Shown piece by piece: positions 62,318-64,000 of a stretch of DNA of 64,000 bases. The stretch covers positions 124,001 through 188,000 of the forward strand of contig NZ_JBIWER010000007.1 in NCBI RefSeq assembly GCF_044762655.1. Direction: 5' to 3'. The notes under the pieces are model-generated. The model had not been told where the DNA came from and made no database searches. It was given only the letters and a program-made list of their open reading frames with translations. Position 1 is the stretch's first letter. Every line of letters starts with the position of its first letter. The DNA is from Psychrobacillus sp044762655 (lineage in GTDB: Bacteria > Bacillota > Bacilli > Bacillales_A > Planococcaceae). Both the position numbers and the translations under genes were made by a program.

Positions 62318-63673
62318 TTACGCTGGTGGTGCTTGGTGTTGACTCCAGTCGATGTTAACGAATTTGTTAAACTCTTTTACGAATGCCAGTGTAACTGTTC
62401 CCGTAGGACCATTACGTTGTTTTGCTATAATAATTTCAATCATATTCTGATTTTCGGTTTCTTTGTCATAATAATCTTCACGATACAGGAACGAGACAAT
62501 ATCTGCATCCTGCTCAATAGAACCAGATTCCCTTAAGTCAGACATCATTGGTCGCTTATCTTGACGCTGCTCCACTCCACGAGATAACTGAGACAAGGCT
62601 ATTACAGGAACTTGCAATTCACGTGCTAAACCTTTTAAGGAACGAGAAATTTCCGAGACCTCCTGTTGACGGTTAGCTTGGCTTCCTCCACTACCTTGGA
62701 TCAGCTGTAAATAATCAATTAAAATCATTCCTAGACCATGCTCTTGTTTCAGTCGACGACATTTAGCACGGATTTCATTTACTCGAATACCAGGAGTATC
62801 ATCAATATAAATACCTGCATTTGAAAGGCTTCCCATTGCCATTGTGAGCTTGCGCCAATCTTCAGTTGTTAGTGCCCCTGTACGAAGAACCTGAGCGTCT
62901 ATATTACCTTCCGCACAAAGCATACGCATAACTAGCTGTTCTGCACCCATCTCTAAACTAAAGATTGCTACATTTTCATCTGTTTTTGTCGCTACGTTTT
63001 GCGCCACATTCAGAGCAAATGCCGTTTTACCTACAGATGGACGAGCAGCTACAATGATCAAGTCATTTCGTTGGAAGCCGGCTGTAATTCGGTCTAAATC
63101 ACGGAATCCTGTCGGTATACCGGTAACATCGCCTTTTCTCGTATGAAGTTTTTCTATATTATCGTATGTTTCCACTAGTACGTCTTTAATATGCTCGAAA
63201 TCACCCGCATTTTTTCGGCTTGCGACTTCCATCATTTTGCGCTCAGCTTCTGCTAATAATGCTTCTACTTCATCTTCTCTTGTAAAACCATCTTCTACTA
63301 TTGTGGTGGCTACACGTATTAAGCGACGCAAAATAGATTTTTCTTCTACAATTTTAGCGTAGTATGCTATATTGGCTGCTGTTGGAACTGCATTAGCAAT
63401 TTCACTTATATACGAAAGTCCACCAACATCCTCTAATTCTTTCTTTGCAGAAAGCTCTTCCGTCACGGTTACAACATCGATTGCCTTCCCTTTATCGCTC
63501 AAATGAAGCATTGTTTGGAAAATCTTTTGATGTGCTACCCGATAAAAGTCTTCCGCTAGCAAGATTTCTCCAGCGGTAATTAATGCCTGTGGTTCTAAAA
63601 ATATAGCTCCAATGACAGATTGTTCAGCTTCCTGGTTATGTGGCGGTACACGGTCCAACATCGGATCGCTCAT
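62318..63673 (-). CDS. dnaB: replicative DNA helicase
   Basis: 451 residues of the hexameric DnaB family (named DnaC in B. subtilis). N-terminal helical domain begins DRVPPHNQEAEQSVIGAIF; Walker A is ARPSVGKTAFAL, Walker B is ILIDYLQLI, and the arginine region is SLKGLARELQVPVIALSQLSRGVE. It unwinds DNA ahead of the fork. GAGAGGTAA precedes the ATG. rplI ends 12 bases upstream. Confidence 0.98.
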   Translation of the reverse strand: MSDPMLDRVPPHNQEAEQSVIGAIFLEPQALITAGEILLAEDFYRVAHQKIFQTMLHLSDKGKAIDVVTVTEELSAKKELEDVGGLSYISEIANAVPTAANIAYYAKIVEEKSILRRLIRVATTIVEDGFTREDEVEALLAEAERKMMEVASRKNAGDFEHIKDVLVETYDNIEKLHTRKGDVTGIPTGFRDLDRITAGFQRNDLIIVAARPSVGKTAFALNVAQNVATKTDENVAIFSLEMGAEQLVMRMLCAEGNIDAQVLRTGALTTEDWRKLTMAMGSLSNAGIYIDDTPGIRVNEIRAKCRRLKQEHGLGMILIDYLQLIQGSGGSQANRQQEVSEISRSLKGLARELQVPVIALSQLSRGVEQRQDKRPMMSDLRESGSIEQDADIVSFLYREDYYDKETENQNMIEIIIAKQRNGPTGTVTLAFVKEFNKFVNIDWSQHQAPPA

Positions 63674-63685
63674 TTACCTCTCTCC

Positions 63686-64000
63686 TTACGCTTCTTCAGC
63701 AACAAGAACTTTTAATGTCGCCACAACTTCATGATGAAGTTTTACAGGGACATTTGTATATCCTAATGCTCTAATTGCATCATCTAATTCCATTTTTCGT
63801 TTATCTAATTTAATACCATGTGTTTTTTCTAATTGAGAGGCAATTTGTTTCGTTGTAATTGAACCAAATAGTCGACCGTCATTTCCAGACTTTGCTTTTA
63901 ACTCAACAGTTATCTGCTCTAATTTTTCTTTTAAATCTTTTGCTTCTGCTAATTCTTGAGCCGCTTCTTTTTCGGATTTTTTCTTTTGTCCTTCTAAAGC
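63686..64000 (-). CDS. rplI: 50S ribosomal protein L9 (partial)
   Basis: The C-terminal 104 residues, running off the right edge of the window. GRLFGSIT, TKQIASQLEK and HGIKLDKRKMELDDAIRALG are typical of L9, as is the end VKLHHEVVATLKVLVAEEA. It binds 23S rRNA domain V. The rplI-dnaB arrangement is the common one in Bacillales. The start lies outside. Confidence 0.95.
   Translation of the reverse strand, partial: ALEGQKKKSEKEAAQELAEAKDLKEKLEQITVELKAKSGNDGRLFGSITTKQIASQLEKTHGIKLDKRKMELDDAIRALGYTNVPVKLHHEVVATLKVLVAEEA

Noticed and set aside
1..64000. CRISPR arrays, insertion sequences, prophage or rRNA genes
   Set aside because: No regularly spaced direct repeats, transposase or integrase motifs, phage structural genes or rRNA sequence were seen.

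Overview
This 64-kb, AT-rich, low-GC Gram-positive chromosomal window comes from a member of the Bacillales. The strongest evidence is the origin-proximal block at its right end (rplI, dnaB, purA, an M23/LysM peptidase gene, walR-walK-walH-walI-walJ, an HtrA-type protease, a CxxH/CxxC protein, rlmH), which is the classic Bacillus-type neighbourhood. Repeat style and gene content suggest the Caryophanaceae/Planococcaceae (Psychrobacillus-, Sporosarcina- or Lysinibacillus-like); the genus is inference. I see no rRNA, tRNA, CRISPR, intact IS or prophage genes.

Left part (1-17.4 kb): tatC-tatA, a 0.3-kb inverted-repeat-bounded GC-rich repeat, an EAL-domain protein and a TraB-family membrane protein. 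Next comes a complete methylthioribose (MTR) salvage locus in two divergent operons: mtnK-mtnA-(RbsABC-like transporter) leftward and mtnW-mtnX-mtnB-mtnD rightward. Each operon begins with its own SAM-I (S-box) riboswitch and terminator. An amino-acid ABC transporter follows, headed by a lysine (L-box) riboswitch and therefore very probably for lysine. A dispersed repeat lies in its middle.

Middle part (17.4-34.5 kb): an NCS1 permease, a YvrJ-family mini-protein, and a compact cell-cell-signalling candidate. The candidate is an XRE-HTH/TPR regulator followed one base later by a 41-residue secreted-peptide gene, with a perfect 21-bp inverted repeat just upstream of the regulator. A GlnK/GlnL-like two-component system follows, with the C-terminal stump of a cation symporter fused behind it. 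Then come a laccase-domain purine nucleoside phosphorylase, a LysM-M14 endopeptidase, small accessory enzymes (nucleotidyltransferase, GrpB, Nudix), an ECF S component, mqo and a metQ-metI-metN-type transporter whose ATPase lacks the usual C-terminal regulatory domain.

Right-middle part (34.6-50.7 kb): a tandemly duplicated three-gene ABC-2 exporter in which the junction has collapsed into a fused pseudogene. A sucrose operon (scrR, scrA, scrB, scrK) carries LacI-type palindromes and a cre box. After it come an EamA transporter, a LURP-one protein, a WYL regulator divergent from a GyrI-like protein, a deletion scar of a yoaS-yozG-type pair with its putative operator still present, and an unknown multi-spanning membrane protein.

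Right end (50.7-64 kb): the conserved wal/purA/dnaB block, all leftward. A strong terminator separates walJ from the HtrA-type protease gene.
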